DNA of 64,000 nucleotides from Pseudomonas fluorescens (GTDB lineage: Bacteria; Pseudomonadota; Gammaproteobacteria; Pseudomonadales; Pseudomonadaceae), in the NCBI RefSeq assembly GCF_902497995.1, contig NZ_CABVII010000009.1:62001-126000 (forward strand). Reading direction: 5' to 3'. Shown here piece after piece: positions 7,872 through 16,669 of the stretch; positions within the stretch are counted from its first letter, which is position 1, and every line of letters begins with the position of its first letter. The notes under the pieces are model-generated. The model was not told the origin of the DNA, did not search any database, and worked only from the letters and a program-made list of their open reading frames with translations. The position numbers and the translations under genes are program-made.

Positions 7872-10800
7872 TCAGTCTGTGGTCGCCAGCACCGGTACCG
7901 GTGCGGGTTCAGGTCGATGGAATAGCCGCTCGAGCCACAAGTATATGACCGGAGTGGTGAACAGCGTCAGCGCCTGGCTCACCAGCAGGCCGCCGACGAC
8001 CGCGATCCCCAGGGGCTGGCGCAGTTCGGCGCCGGTGCCGTAACCGAGCATCAGCGGCAGCGCGCCGAGCAGGGCGGCGAGGGTGGTCATGATGATCGGC
8101 CGGAACCGGGTGATACAGGCCTGGTAGATCGCCTCTTCCGGAGCCAGGCCGCCTTTGCGCTGGGCTTCGAGGGCGAAGTCGATCATCAGGATGCCGTTTT
8201 TCTTCACGATGCCGATAAGCAGCACCAGCCCGATCAGCGCCATGATCGAAAAGTCCTGGCCCCAGATCCACAGCATGATCACCGCGCCGAGCCCCGCCGA
8301 CGGCAGGGTCGAGATGATCGTCAGCGGATGCACGAAGCTCTCGTAGAGCACGCCGAGAATGATGTACACCGCCACCAGCGCCGCCAGAATCAGCCAGGGC
8401 TGGCTGGCCAGCGAACTCTGGAACGCCTGGGCCGCGCCCTGGAAGTTGCCGCTGATGGCCGCCGGCATGCCGATTTCGGCCTTGGCCCGATCGAGCATGA
8501 TCACCGCATCGCCCAAGGCCACGCCGGGTGCCAGGTTGAACGACAGGTTGGCGGCCGGGAACATGCCGTCATGGGCGATGGACAGCGGACCGATGGTCGG
8601 CGCATCGAATTTCGCCAGTGCCGAGAGCGGCACCATCTCTCCACTCAGCGGCGAGCGCAGGTAGAAATAGTTAAGGCTTTCGGCTTTGCCGCGTTGTCGG
8701 GTGTCCAGTTCCAGGATCACGTTGTACTGGTTGGTCTGGGTCTGGAATTCATTGATTTGCCGCTGACCGAAGGCGTCATACAGCGCTTCGTCGACATCAC
8801 TGGCAGTCAGGCCGAAACGTGCTGCCGCGCTACGATCGATGCTGATGTGGGTAATGCTGCCGCCCAGTTGCAAGTCGTTGGAAATGTCGCGAAAGGCCGG
8901 ATTGCCGCGCAGTTTTTCCGTCAGGCGCTGGGTCCAGGTGCTGAGGGTCGCGCCGTCGTTGCTCTTGAGCACGTATTGGTACTGGGCGCGACTCGGGCCG
9001 GAACTGAGGTTGATGTCCTGACCGGCGCGCAGGTACAGCACGATGCCCGGGACTTTCATCAGTTGCGGGCGAATCCGGTCAATGAACTCGCTGGCAGAGA
9101 CATCGCGGTCGCCGCGTTTTTTCAGGGAGATCCAGAAGCGTCCGTTGGCGATGGTCTGGTTGCTGCCCGAGACGCCGACCGAGTGGGAAAAAGCTTCCAC
9201 GGCCGGGTCGGCAGCGACGATTTCGGCCATCGCCAGGTGTTTTTTCACCATGTCACCGTAGGAAATATCAGCGGCCGCCTCGGTGGTGCCCAGCACGAAG
9301 CCGGTGTCCTGCACCGGGAAGAAGCCCTTAGGAATGAAGATGTAACCGGTGATGGCCAGCACGAGGGACAGGCCGAACACGCCGATCATCAATGTCTGAT
9401 GGGCGAGGGCGCGACGCAGGCCTTTCTCGTACCACGCCAGCAAACGCTCGCCGAACCCCGGTTTGTCGTGGGCATGGTGCACCGGCGCACGCATGAACAA
9501 CGCCGCAAGGGTCGGCGCCAGCGTCAGGGACACCACCACCGAAATCATGATGGTCGAGGTCGCGGTCAGGGCGAACTCCTTGAACAACCGCCCGACCACG
9601 CCGCCCATGAACAGCAGCGGAATAAACGCCGCCACCAGCGAGAAACTGATCGAGACCACGGTAAACCCGATCTCGCCGGCGCCCTTGATCGCCGCTTCGC
9701 GCATGCCGTCGCCCGCCTCCAGGTGCCGGTGGATGTTTTCCACGACCACTATCGCATCGTCGACCACAAACCCCACGGCCACCACAATCGCCACCAGCGT
9801 CAGGTTGTTCAGGCTGAAGCCCATGATGTACATCAGGGCGAAACTGGCGATCAACGACACTCCGAGCACTGCGGTGACGATCAAGGTCGCCGACAGTTGG
9901 CGCAGGAACATGGCCATCACCGCGACCACCAGCATGATCGCGATCAGCAAGGTGATTCCACTTCATGCAACGAGGCGCGGATGGTCTGGGTCCGGTCGAC
10001 CAGCACCCCGACCTGGACCGAGGCGGGCAGCATGGCCTCCAGCGTCGGCAAGGCCGCCTGAACCCGGTCCACGGTCTCGACGATGTTGGCCCCCGGTTGC
10101 CGGAAGATCACCAGGTTGACGCCCGGTTGATCGCCCGCCCAAGCCTGGACGTAGGCGTTTTCCGAGCCGTTGACCACTTTCGCGACATCTCTGAGATGAA
10201 CCGGTGCACCGTCTTTGTAGGAAACGATGAGTTGGCTGTATTCCTCAGGGTGGAACAACTGGTCGTTGGTGGACAGGGTCGAAATGCTCGACTCACCGTA
10301 CAACGCACCCTTGGCCAGGTTGAGGCTGGTCTGCTGCAGCGCCAGGCGAATGTCCGCCAGGGTCAGGCCGATGGCGGCGAGTTTGTCCGCCGAAGCCTGA
10401 ACGCGAATGGCCGGACGTTGCTGACCGGTGATGTTGATCTGGCCTACGCCATCGATCTGGCTGATCTGACGGGAGAGCAGGGTTTCGACCAGGTCGCTGA
10501 GTTCCGTGCCGGGCATCTGGGTCGAGTTGACGCTGAGGATCAGCACCGGGCTGTCGGCCGGGTTGACCTTGCGCCAGGTGGGCAGGGTCGGCATGTCCTT
10601 GGGCAATTTGCCAGCGGCGGTGTTGATCGCCGCCTGGACTTCCTGGGCGGCGGTGTCGATGCTTTTGTCGAGGGTGAACTGCAGGGTCAGGTTGGTCGAG
10701 CCCAGCGCGCTGCTCGAGGTCATCTGGGTCACGCCGGGGATGGCGCTGAATTGCACTTCAAGCGGTGTGGCGACCGACGACGCCATGGTTTCCGGACTGG

Positions 10801-10972
10801 CGCCGGGCAGTTGCGCGGCCACCTGGATGGTCGGGAATTCAGCTTCCGGCAGCGGCGCGATCGGCAGTCGCGGGAAGGCGATGACACCGAGCAATACCAG
10901 GGCGAAGGTCAGCAGGATCGTCGCCACCGGGTGATCGATGCACCACGCCGAAACCGAGCCGTGCCCCTTCAT
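7872..10972 (-). pseudogene. RND efflux pump permease, interrupted by a -1 frameshift
   Basis: Inner-membrane proton-driven multidrug pump subunit of the HAE1/MdtB-MdtC type. The N-terminal part (about 342 codons from the ATG at 10972) ends at a premature stop near 9944. The remaining 680-odd residues continue in another frame. The join lies at about 9950-9962. There the first frame reads ASLHEVE-SPC-stop. Adding one A to the GAATCACC run restores ASLHEVEITLLIAIML, which matches the family. The combined length (about 1030 aa) is normal. The TM4 proton-relay pair VGFVVDDAIVV and the TM10 Lys in LIGIVKKNGILM are intact. The start overlaps the adaptor stop (ATGA). It is either a recent loss-of-function mutation or a base error in the sequence. 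No other decay is visible, which favours a recent event or an error. Confidence 0.88.
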
Positions 10973-12129
10973 GGTTGCGCCTGCGACCGGACCACTTGCG
11001 GCGGGTCAGTCAGTACCTGGACGGTGGAACCTGGCTTGAGGCGCGATTGGCCATCGCTGACCAGCACATCGCCCGGCTTGACGCCTTTGATGATGTCCTG
11101 GCCGCTGCCCTGGTAGACCATCTGCACCTGGACGGTTTCGACCTTGTCACCGTTGATCCGGTAGACGAAATGTTGATCGAGTCCGCGTTGCACGACAGTG
11201 GGCGGTACCACCAGCGCATCTTTATCCAGCGCGGTCTGAATCTTTACCGTCACCAGCAGGCCGGGCCAGAGTTTCTGCCCGGTGTTGTTGAATTCGGCCT
11301 TGGCGCGGATGGTCCCGGTGTTGGCATTGATCTGGTTGTCGATCAGGGTCAGATGGCCTTCGCCCAACAGGTTGCCGGTTTCGCCGTCGGTGTCGGCGCC
11401 GATGTAGGCCTTGACCCGGGCGCGCTGTGGATCGTTGATCAAGCTTTGCAGGGTCGGCAGCATTTGCTGCGGCAGGGAAAACTCGACGGCGATGGGGTCG
11501 ATCTGGGTCACGGTGAACAAGCCTTGGGTGTCGCTCATTCGCAGGAAGTTGCCTTCGTCCACCGTACGAATCCCGACGCGACCGCTGACCGGGGAACGAA
11601 TCTGTGTGTAGGAAAGCTGCACCTGAGCGGCGTCGATCGAGGCCTGATTGCCCTGCGCGGTGGCCTTGAGTTGGTTGACCAGGGCTTGTTGCTGGTCGTA
11701 GGTCTGTTTGGAAACGCCGTCGTCGACGCTCAGCAGTTTGTAGCGCTTGAGGTTGACCAGCGCTACCTGCAACTGCGCCTGGCTTTCGCCCAGTTGCGCC
11801 CGGGCCAGGTCGAGACTGGCGCGGATCGAGCGGTCGTCGATGGTCGCCAGCAGGTCGCCTTTGCTCACCAGCTGCCCTTCCTTGACCAGGATTTGGGTGA
11901 GAATGCCATCGATCTGAGGGCGCACCACGACGCTGTGCAGGGACAATACCGAGCCAATGCCGCTGACGTAGCGAGGGACGTCTTTTTCGGCGACGGCGAC
12001 CACACGCACGGGGATGGCGGTGGGGGCGGCCAGTTTTGCCGTGGCGGGCTTGGTGAGGTGCCAGGTGCCCAGCGCTGCCAGGACAATCAGCAGACCGGCG
12101 ATCAGGGCGGTTTTTTTCTGAATTCGCAT
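10969..12129 (-). CDS. RND efflux periplasmic adaptor (MdtA-like)
   Basis: Membrane-fusion protein of 386 aa that links the RND pump to an outer-membrane channel. An N-terminal hydrophobic anchor (about 9-27) is followed by the biotinyl-lipoyl-like half (VVRPQIDGILTQILVKEGQ), a coiled-coil hairpin (about 105-170), the second lipoyl half (IRSPVSGRVGIRTVDEGN), a beta-barrel region and a membrane-proximal domain ending GSTVQVLTDPP. There is no lipobox. It is the first gene of the minus-strand operon, and its stop overlaps the pump ATG by 4 nt. No outer-membrane factor is encoded nearby, so a TolC/OprM-type channel from elsewhere would be needed. Substrates cannot be read from sequence. Confidence 0.93.
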   Translation of the reverse strand: MRIQKKTALIAGLLIVLAALGTWHLTKPATAKLAAPTAIPVRVVAVAEKDVPRYVSGIGSVLSLHSVVVRPQIDGILTQILVKEGQLVSKGDLLATIDDRSIRASLDLARAQLGESQAQLQVALVNLKRYKLLSVDDGVSKQTYDQQQALVNQLKATAQGNQASIDAAQVQLSYTQIRSPVSGRVGIRTVDEGNFLRMSDTQGLFTVTQIDPIAVEFSLPQQMLPTLQSLINDPQRARVKAYIGADTDGETGNLLGEGHLTLIDNQINANTGTIRAKAEFNNTGQKLWPGLLVTVKIQTALDKDALVVPPTVVQRGLDQHFVYRINGDKVETVQVQMVYQGSGQDIIKGVKPGDVLVSDGQSRLKPGSTVQVLTDPPQVVRSQAQP

Positions 12130-12166
12130 GCGGATGGGGCGCCGGGCTGGGTGGTCGGAGTTTTGT

Positions 12167-12194
12167 CAGGTTTATACCTTCCTTTATAAACCTG
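12167..12194. promoter_or_regulatory. 28-nt palindrome upstream of the efflux operon
   Basis: CAGGTTTATA and TATAAACCTG are perfect 10-bp arms separated by CCTTCCTT. The element ends 38 nt upstream of the adaptor ATG (12129, minus strand). Its place and symmetry fit an operator for the operon's own response regulator. That assignment is inference. The rest of the 12130-12497 gap holds a REP doublet and no gene. Confidence 0.6.
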
Positions 12195-12262
12195 TTCGCC
12201 GGTCAGGAAGGTGACGGCTAACTGACGGCGCTGTCAGTTTGGGGCTTGGGGTTGTCTGTTCT

Positions 12263-12372
12263 GGCCTCTTCGCTGGCAAGCCAGCTCCCACAGGGGTTCG
12301 TGGTGTACACCAATCCCGTGTAGGAGCTGGCTTGCCAGCGAAGGCGTCAGACTTGCCAGCGAAGGCATCAGA
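12263..12372. repeat. REP doublet with a 21-nt tandem duplication
   Basis: The left arm CTTCGCTGGCAAGCCAGCTCCCACAG lies at 12263-12296 and the inverted right arm at 12318-12348. The end of the right arm (CTTGCCAGCGAAGGCGTCAGA) is immediately repeated with one change at 12352-12372, a fresh tandem duplication inside the REP. It lies upstream of both flanking genes. Confidence 0.85.
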
Positions 12373-12497
12373 CCAGTCACCACAAAACCCGACAGACTTC
12401 CCAGTGGCTAGAAGCTTGCAGCTCCCGAGACAGGTATACTGCCGCCTTTCGCGGCTCGCTGACCGGGCCCGACTCTTTTGCATCACCCGGAGCTTTC

Positions 12498-12755
12498 ATG
12501 ACTTCCCCGACACAACCGCCGGTTGCCGACGCCTTGAGCGACGACCAGGCAGACCTGCCAGACAGCGTCGACTCCAGCGCAGACAGCGAAACCAAAGCCG
12601 TAATTCCAGCATTCAAGTTCCCGTTCAAACCGGGTGAACTGGCCGCAGCCAAGAATGCCAGTCAGCCCTGGTACAAGAATGGCGCGAAGAATGGCCATAC
12701 CAAGACCCCGGGCGCTGCGCCTCCTGGGACTCGTCGTTCGATGGGTAAGCGTTAA
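12498..12755 (+). CDS. Small conserved-looking protein, function unknown
   Basis: An 85-aa protein, acidic in its first half (residues 1-35, many Asp and Ser) and basic at the end (GTRRSMGKR). It has no signal peptide, membrane segment or recognised domain. The ATG follows CCGGAGCTTTC, a good ribosome site, and a TATACT -10-like hexamer lies at about 12435. The reading frame is flanked on both sides by REP doublets, which usually lie outside genes, and this supports a real gene between them. It appears monocistronic. I do not recognise a family. Confidence 0.65.
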   Translation: MTSPTQPPVADALSDDQADLPDSVDSSADSETKAVIPAFKFPFKPGELAAAKNASQPWYKNGAKNGHTKTPGAAPPGTRRSMGKR

Positions 12756-12782
12756 GGTTTGATTTTTTGTGGTGGCTGATCT

Positions 12783-12888
12783 GCCGCCTTCGCGAGCAAG
12801 CTCCCACAATTCTGACCGCATCCCACCCTTGGAACGCGGTCAACTGTGGGAGCGAGCTTGCTCCGGGCGGCGTTCCGACGAAGGGGCC
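12783..12888. repeat. REP doublet with insert-bearing right arm
   Basis: The truncated left arm (CTTCGCGAGCAAGCTCCCACA, about 12783-12809) faces the right arm TGTGGGAGCGAGCTTGCTC, which is extended by the 16-nt insert CGGGCGGCGTTCCGAC (12864-12879). It lies between convergent genes. Confidence 0.75.
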
Positions 12889-12912
12889 ATCACAGGCGAC
12901 ACACCTGTTGAA

Positions 12913-13662
12913 TCAAGCAGCCCGCAACGAAATAAACGCATAATTCAGCGGCGCATCAGTCTCCACTTGCGCGCCGGCCTCCAGCACTTGCCCGGCGATG
13001 TCGTCGCCCGACACATGGAACAGCCATTCGCTGCCCCAGTCATCCAGCGTCTTTCCAGCCACCTGGTCAAACACTGAAACAAAAGCAGCCATGTCCGGCA
13101 AATAAGCAGTAAACCCATCACCCTTCAGCGCTGTCGTCCGAATACCCAATAACGCACAAATCGCATCCTTGGTCTGAATATCATCGCGATCCGCCTGACG
13201 GGAGCGTTGAATCAATTCCACCAGCGCCTGATCCACCAATTCGCCACCCACAATCAGATCCGGTCCTTTTTCCCATGACTCGGTCGGACATTCCTTCAGC
13301 TTGGTGTTTAGCGGAATGTGCGGATTGATTTCCATCGGATAAATGCGGCACACCAGCGGCCGGCGTTCGTAGATTCGGCAGAGGTTGTCTTCGTCAAGAT
13401 TCCGGCAGGGGCCGACGTTGTAAGCGGCAAAGGTGATCGCCACGCAGGCCTCGGATTCGCCACTGCGGACCCTCACCGAACGGCGTTCGGCGTGTTCGCG
13501 TTGCTGCACGGGCAAGCCCAGGCCATTGCCCAGGAAGCCTTCCACCAGCACGATGACTTGACCGCCGTCGGCTGCCCACATCCGGGTCTCGGCCAGGGTC
13601 AGGGGCACGTGGTGGTCGTTGCAGCATTTGCCACACCCTACGCAGGAAAACGTCGTATTCAT
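12913..13662 (-). CDS. YkgJ-family Cys-cluster (putative zinc/iron-chelating) protein
   Basis: A 249-aa protein from the ATG at 13662 (MNTTFSCVGCGKCC). The N-terminal CVGCGKCC and a second cluster, GPCRNLDEDNLCRIY followed by PLVCRIYP, are the signature of the YkgJ/UPF0153 family, thought to bind zinc or an Fe-S centre. Its biochemical function is unknown. The C-terminal half (about 130-249) has no recognised domain. Open frame continues upstream of 13662, but the family normally begins just before the first Cys cluster. An alternative ATG nine codons upstream cannot be excluded. It lies convergent to the small ORF at 12498. Confidence 0.82.
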   Translation of the reverse strand: MNTTFSCVGCGKCCNDHHVPLTLAETRMWAADGGQVIVLVEGFLGNGLGLPVQQREHAERRSVRVRSGESEACVAITFAAYNVGPCRNLDEDNLCRIYERRPLVCRIYPMEINPHIPLNTKLKECPTESWEKGPDLIVGGELVDQALVELIQRSRQADRDDIQTKDAICALLGIRTTALKGDGFTAYLPDMAAFVSVFDQVAGKTLDDWGSEWLFHVSGDDIAGQVLEAGAQVETDAPLNYAFISLRAA

Positions 13663-13745
13663 TGAGCAGTCGGTCGCAGGTGAAGGCATGAAATGGCGAC
13701 AGAAAGCCACCGTTAAGGCGGGTGTCAAAGCAAGTAATGCGCCAG

Positions 13746-14072
13746 TCACTGCACCTTGGCGGTTGGGCGGATGGAGTCCCACTCGGTCACGTAGGCGGTT
13801 TTGCTTTTTTTGTTGAAGAGACACAGCTCGGTGCCTTGCTGGCCTTTCATGTGTTTTTGCGGGTATTGGCCTTGCAGCAGAAGCGCGGTATAGCCAACCC
13901 GGTCATCGAACTGTGCGGCGTTGCCGACGGGTTTGGCATTCTTCAGCCCGCTGGCCTTGGTGCAACCGGCGAGCACGGCTTTGTCATGGGCGGCCCAGGC
14001 GTCGGGGCTGGAGGCGTGGGCCTGGGGGGCGAGGGCGGTGAGGCAGAGGACGGTCAGGGTTGCAGCTTTCAT
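13746..14072 (-). CDS. Small exported protein with two cysteines, function unknown
   Basis: A 108-aa protein starting MKAATLTVLCLTALAP. A Sec signal peptide ends near AQAHA-SS (about residue 20). The mature part (about 88 aa) has two Cys (in AGCTKA and ELCLFN) that could form a disulphide, plus a basic middle. I chose the ATG at 14072 because the signal peptide starts there. The upstream open frame runs through a REP element. It lies 83 nt upstream of the YkgJ-type gene on the same strand and may be co-transcribed with it. No family recognised. Confidence 0.75.
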   Translation of the reverse strand: MKAATLTVLCLTALAPQAHASSPDAWAAHDKAVLAGCTKASGLKNAKPVGNAAQFDDRVGYTALLLQGQYPQKHMKGQQGTELCLFNKKSKTAYVTEWDSIRPTAKVQ

Positions 14073-14144
14073 GGTTGAAGCATCCTTGGGCAGTTGGTTG
14101 GCCGAGGTTTGGAGTATGCCTGACGGTTTTGTGTTGAATGTGTC

Positions 14145-14242
14145 GGCCTCTTCGCGGGCAAGCCCGCTCCCACATTTGATCTTCATGAGACACAGATTTT
14201 GCGTACGACGAAAATCCATTGCGGGCTTGCCCGCGAAGGCGG
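14145..14242. repeat. REP doublet, right arm truncated
   Basis: A full arm GGCCTCTTCGCGGGCAAG... (14145-14180) faces a shortened arm GCGGGCTTGCCCGCGAAGGCGG (14221-14242) that has lost the outer GTGGGA segment. It lies between the acetyltransferase stop and the small exported-protein gene. Confidence 0.8.
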
Positions 14243-14246
14243 TATG

Positions 14247-14729
14247 TCAGGCAGTAATCGCTTCCCTGCGGACCACATACATCCCGACACTTTCATACAG
14301 CCGCTGTGCCCGAAGATTGCCCTCCAATACCTTCAAATCCACAAACCCTTCGCGCCGCTGCTGAAACACGCTGAAAGCATGCAGCAGCAAGGCACGCCCC
14401 AATCCCTGGCCCTGAGCTCGCGGATGCACCACCAGATTCTTGATATAGGCGCTGGTCCAGCACTGGCACACGCCAACGATACCCTCGGCATCCAGGGCGA
14501 TGAAGCACAGGGTCGGATCGTACTCGGGGTCGGTTTCGAAACGCTGTTGCCAGGCATCCAGCGTCGGCACGCGACCGCCACCTTCCTGATAGCCCAGCTG
14601 CATCAAGTGATGCACGGCGTGCGCCAGTTCGGGGCGGTATGCGCTGAGGACGAGTCCCTGAGGCCACGTGATCGCAGGCACAACTTCAGCGAGGTTGCGC
14701 CGCAGCAGAAAGCAAAATTGCTCGGCCAA
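14247..14729 (-). CDS. GNAT-family N-acetyltransferase
   Basis: A 160-aa single-domain acetyltransferase predicted to use acetyl-CoA. The acetyl-CoA binding motif is NLVVHPRAQGQGLGRALL (about residues 97-114, R-x-x-G-x-G-R/A type), followed by the C-terminal strand-helix pattern VLEGNLRAQRLYESVGM that is typical of the fold. The substrate is unknown. The gene begins 3 nt from the end of the cheV remnant on the same strand, so the sequence upstream of its start was once coding. No operon partner is clear. Confidence 0.85.
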   Translation of the reverse strand: MAEQFCFLLRRNLAEVVPAITWPQGLVLSAYRPELAHAVHHLMQLGYQEGGGRVPTLDAWQQRFETDPEYDPTLCFIALDAEGIVGVCQCWTSAYIKNLVVHPRAQGQGLGRALLLHAFSVFQQRREGFVDLKVLEGNLRAQRLYESVGMYVVRREAITA

Positions 14730-14732
14730 GGC

Positions 14733-14961
14733 TCAATGACCTTGTTCGGCTACGGCCTTGGCCGCTTCGATCAGGCATTGGGTCAGTTCTGGCGAGGAGA
14801 ATTTGGTCAGTACCGCATTGGCTCCGGCCAGTCGGGCTTTTTCGCTGTTCATGGCACTGTCCAGTGAGGTGTGCAGCAGCACATAAAGGTACCGCGCAGG
14901 GTGGCGATGCCTTTGACGTGGGGGTGCGATTCCGGCAGCCGGGTTATCGACTTGTCGGGGG
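14733..14961 (-). pseudogene. Internally deleted remnant of a CheV-like chemotaxis coupling protein
   Basis: No open gene covers this interval, but the minus strand still encodes two recognisable pieces. At about 14886-14950 it reads TRLPESHPHVKGIATLRG, a segment of the CheW-like domain of CheV. At 14733-14880 it reads LLHTSLDSAMNSEKARLAGA and continues to AVAEQGH-stop, the last ~50 residues of a receiver domain. The pieces abut out of frame near 14880, so most of the CheW domain and the start of the receiver are lost in one deletion of several hundred bases. It lies between norR and the acetyltransferase. The homology call is from motif recognition only. Confidence 0.65.
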
Positions 14962-14964
14962 CAC

Positions 14965-16515
14965 TCACTTCATGCCCAATCGCTTGGCCATCCTTCCAAG
15001 GTTCGCCCGGTCCAGGCCCAGCTCTCGGGCCGCACTCGCCCAGTTGTCATGGTGGCGGTCCAGGCAAGCACTGATCAATTGGCGCTGATAATTTTCGGTG
15101 GCCTCACGCAAATCCCCCGACACCAATACCAGGGGGGCGGCGGTCGGTCGCTCGGAGGCGACTTCAACGCTGCCATTGGGCAAATCCAGGTCCGCCGCAC
15201 TCAAGCTGAGGATCTTCGGCCGCTCCTTGCAGTTACCCAAAGCCTTCAGCGCGCTGCGGCCGATCAAGTGCTCCAGCTCCCGCACGTTCCCTGGCCACGC
15301 ATACGCCAGCAGTGCAGCCTGGGCATCGTTGCTCAGGCGCAGGCTGTTGAGCCCCATGCGTGAGCGGTTCTGTTCCAGAAAAAACCCGCTGAGCAGCAGT
15401 ACATCGCGCCCGCGATCGCGCAATGCCGGCACCCGCAAGGGGTAGACACTCAGTCGATGGTAAAAGTCGGCGCGGTAGCGACCGTTGCGCACTTCCTCGG
15501 CCAGATCGCGGTTGGTCGCGGCAATCAATCGCACGTCGACCTGATGCTCTTTGTCCGAACCCAGGCGCTGCAGCTGACCGCTTTGCAAGACGCGCAGCAA
15601 TTTGGCCTGCACCGTCAGGGACAGTTCGCCGACTTCATCGAGAAACAGCGTGCCGCCATTGGCCAGCTCGAACTTGCCGCGCCGATCGTTCATCGCCCCG
15701 GTAAAGGCCCCGCGGACATGGCCAAACAGTTCACTCTCCACCAGCGTCTCCGGCAGCGCGGCGCAGTTGAGGCTGATGATCGGCTTGTCGGCCCGGGGCG
15801 AGGCGGCGTGGATGGCTTGGGCTACCAGCTCCTTGCCGACTCCTGTTTCGCCGGTGATCAGCACGGTCAGATCGCTGCCGCCCACCAGATCGATCTCTTC
15901 CACCAACCGTTTGTGGGCCTTGCTCTGGCCGATCATTTCGCGGTTCTGCAGGCCGCTGGCCTGGCGATAAACCTCGGCGCGCTGATGTTCGTCTTCGACA
16001 CGATTGGCCAGGCGCTCGATGCGTTCGGCGGCGTTGACCGTGGCGGCGGCGAGGCTGGCGAAGGCTTGCAGGGCATCCAGTTCGATCGGTTCGAAGCGCT
16101 CGGGGTCGAGGGCATCCAGGGTCAGCAAGCCCCATGGACGCTCGTCGATAAACAGCGGGCAGCCGATGCAATCGTGGACTTCCAGATGCTCCTCGAGGCC
16201 ATCGACCAGCCCGTCGTAGGGGTCGGGCAAGTCGCTGTCGGCGGCAAACCGGGTCGGCCCCGGGCTGCTGAGCAAGGCTTCGAATCGCGGGTGCTCGCTG
16301 ATCTTGAAACGTCGACCGAGGGTGTCGGTGCTCAACCCGTCGACGGCCAGCGGCACCAGCCATCCGCCATCGATGCGCAGCAGGGCGGCAGCATCGCAAG
16401 GCAGCAGGGCACGCATGGCTTCGAGCAGGCGCCGATAGCGCTCGCCTTCGGGCAGTTCGCGGGACAGGTCGGAGACCAGTGGCAGCAGGGCGGTCAGCAG
16501 GGATTTTGCAGTCAT
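14965..16515 (-). CDS. norR: Nitric-oxide-responsive sigma54 activator NorR (FhpR)
   Basis: A 516-aa bacterial enhancer-binding protein. The N-terminal GAF domain (about 1-170) holds a non-haem iron that senses NO in characterised NorR. The central AAA+ domain (about 190-420) has Walker A GETGVGKE, the sigma54-contact loop [12 protein letters not shown] and Walker B-type LFLDEVGEL. The C-terminal helix-turn-helix is [22 protein letters not shown]. It is divergent from hmp, and the 154-nt spacer holds two GT-N7-AC sites and a sigma54-like promoter. In P. aeruginosa the same pair is called fhpR-fhp. Identification is strong. Confidence 0.95.
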   Translation of the reverse strand: MTAKSLLTALLPLVSDLSRELPEGERYRRLLEAMRALLPCDAAALLRIDGGWLVPLAVDGLSTDTLGRRFKISEHPRFEALLSSPGPTRFAADSDLPDPYDGLVDGLEEHLEVHDCIGCPLFIDERPWGLLTLDALDPERFEPIELDALQAFASLAAATVNAAERIERLANRVEDEHQRAEVYRQASGLQNREMIGQSKAHKRLVEEIDLVGGSDLTVLITGETGVGKELVAQAIHAASPRADKPIISLNCAALPETLVESELFGHVRGAFTGAMNDRRGKFELANGGTLFLDEVGELSLTVQAKLLRVLQSGQLQRLGSDKEHQVDVRLIAATNRDLAEEVRNGRYRADFYHRLSVYPLRVPALRDRGRDVLLLSGFFLEQNRSRMGLNSLRLSNDAQAALLAYAWPGNVRELEHLIGRSALKALGNCKERPKILSLSAADLDLPNGSVEVASERPTAAPLVLVSGDLREATENYQRQLISACLDRHHDNWASAARELGLDRANLGRMAKRLGMK

Positions 16516-16529
16516 AGTGACTCCGTGTA

Positions 16530-16540
16530 GTCGATATGAC
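16530..16540. promoter_or_regulatory. NorR enhancer site 1
   Basis: GT-CGATATG-AC fits the NorR core GT-N7-AC. It lies 129 nt upstream of the hmp start, a normal enhancer distance, and 15 nt upstream of the norR start. Confidence 0.65.
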
Positions 16541-16555
16541 TATAAGTCAGACTGT

Positions 16556-16566
16556 GTCGTTATGAC
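16556..16566. promoter_or_regulatory. NorR enhancer site 2
   Basis: GT-CGTTATG-AC is a second GT-N7-AC match. It shares the TATGAC half with site 1 and lies 26 bp from it, start to start. E. coli has three such sites upstream of norV. I find only two here. Confidence 0.65.
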
Positions 16567-16607
16567 TATATACTTTTTAACTTATTGATTTGTAAGGTTT
16601 TAATTGT

Positions 16608-16624
16608 TGGCATGAAAACTGATA
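16608..16624 (+). promoter_or_regulatory. Sigma54-like promoter of hmp
   Basis: TTGGCATGAAAACTGAT resembles the -24/-12 consensus (TTGGCACG...TTGCT). The -24 GG and spacing are right, but the -12 GC is GA here. It is 46 nt upstream of the hmp ATG and downstream of the two NorR sites, which supports it despite the weak -12 element. Confidence 0.55.
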
Positions 16625-16669
16625 TGTCTAGGCTATCCAGTTAGAAACCCGTAGCTCAGGAGTCACTTA

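Noticed and set aside
8328..10061. 577-codon plus-strand open frame opposite the RND pump.
   Set aside because: Composition is His/Arg/Gln-rich and typical of an antisense shadow. The pump frames on the other strand are conserved.
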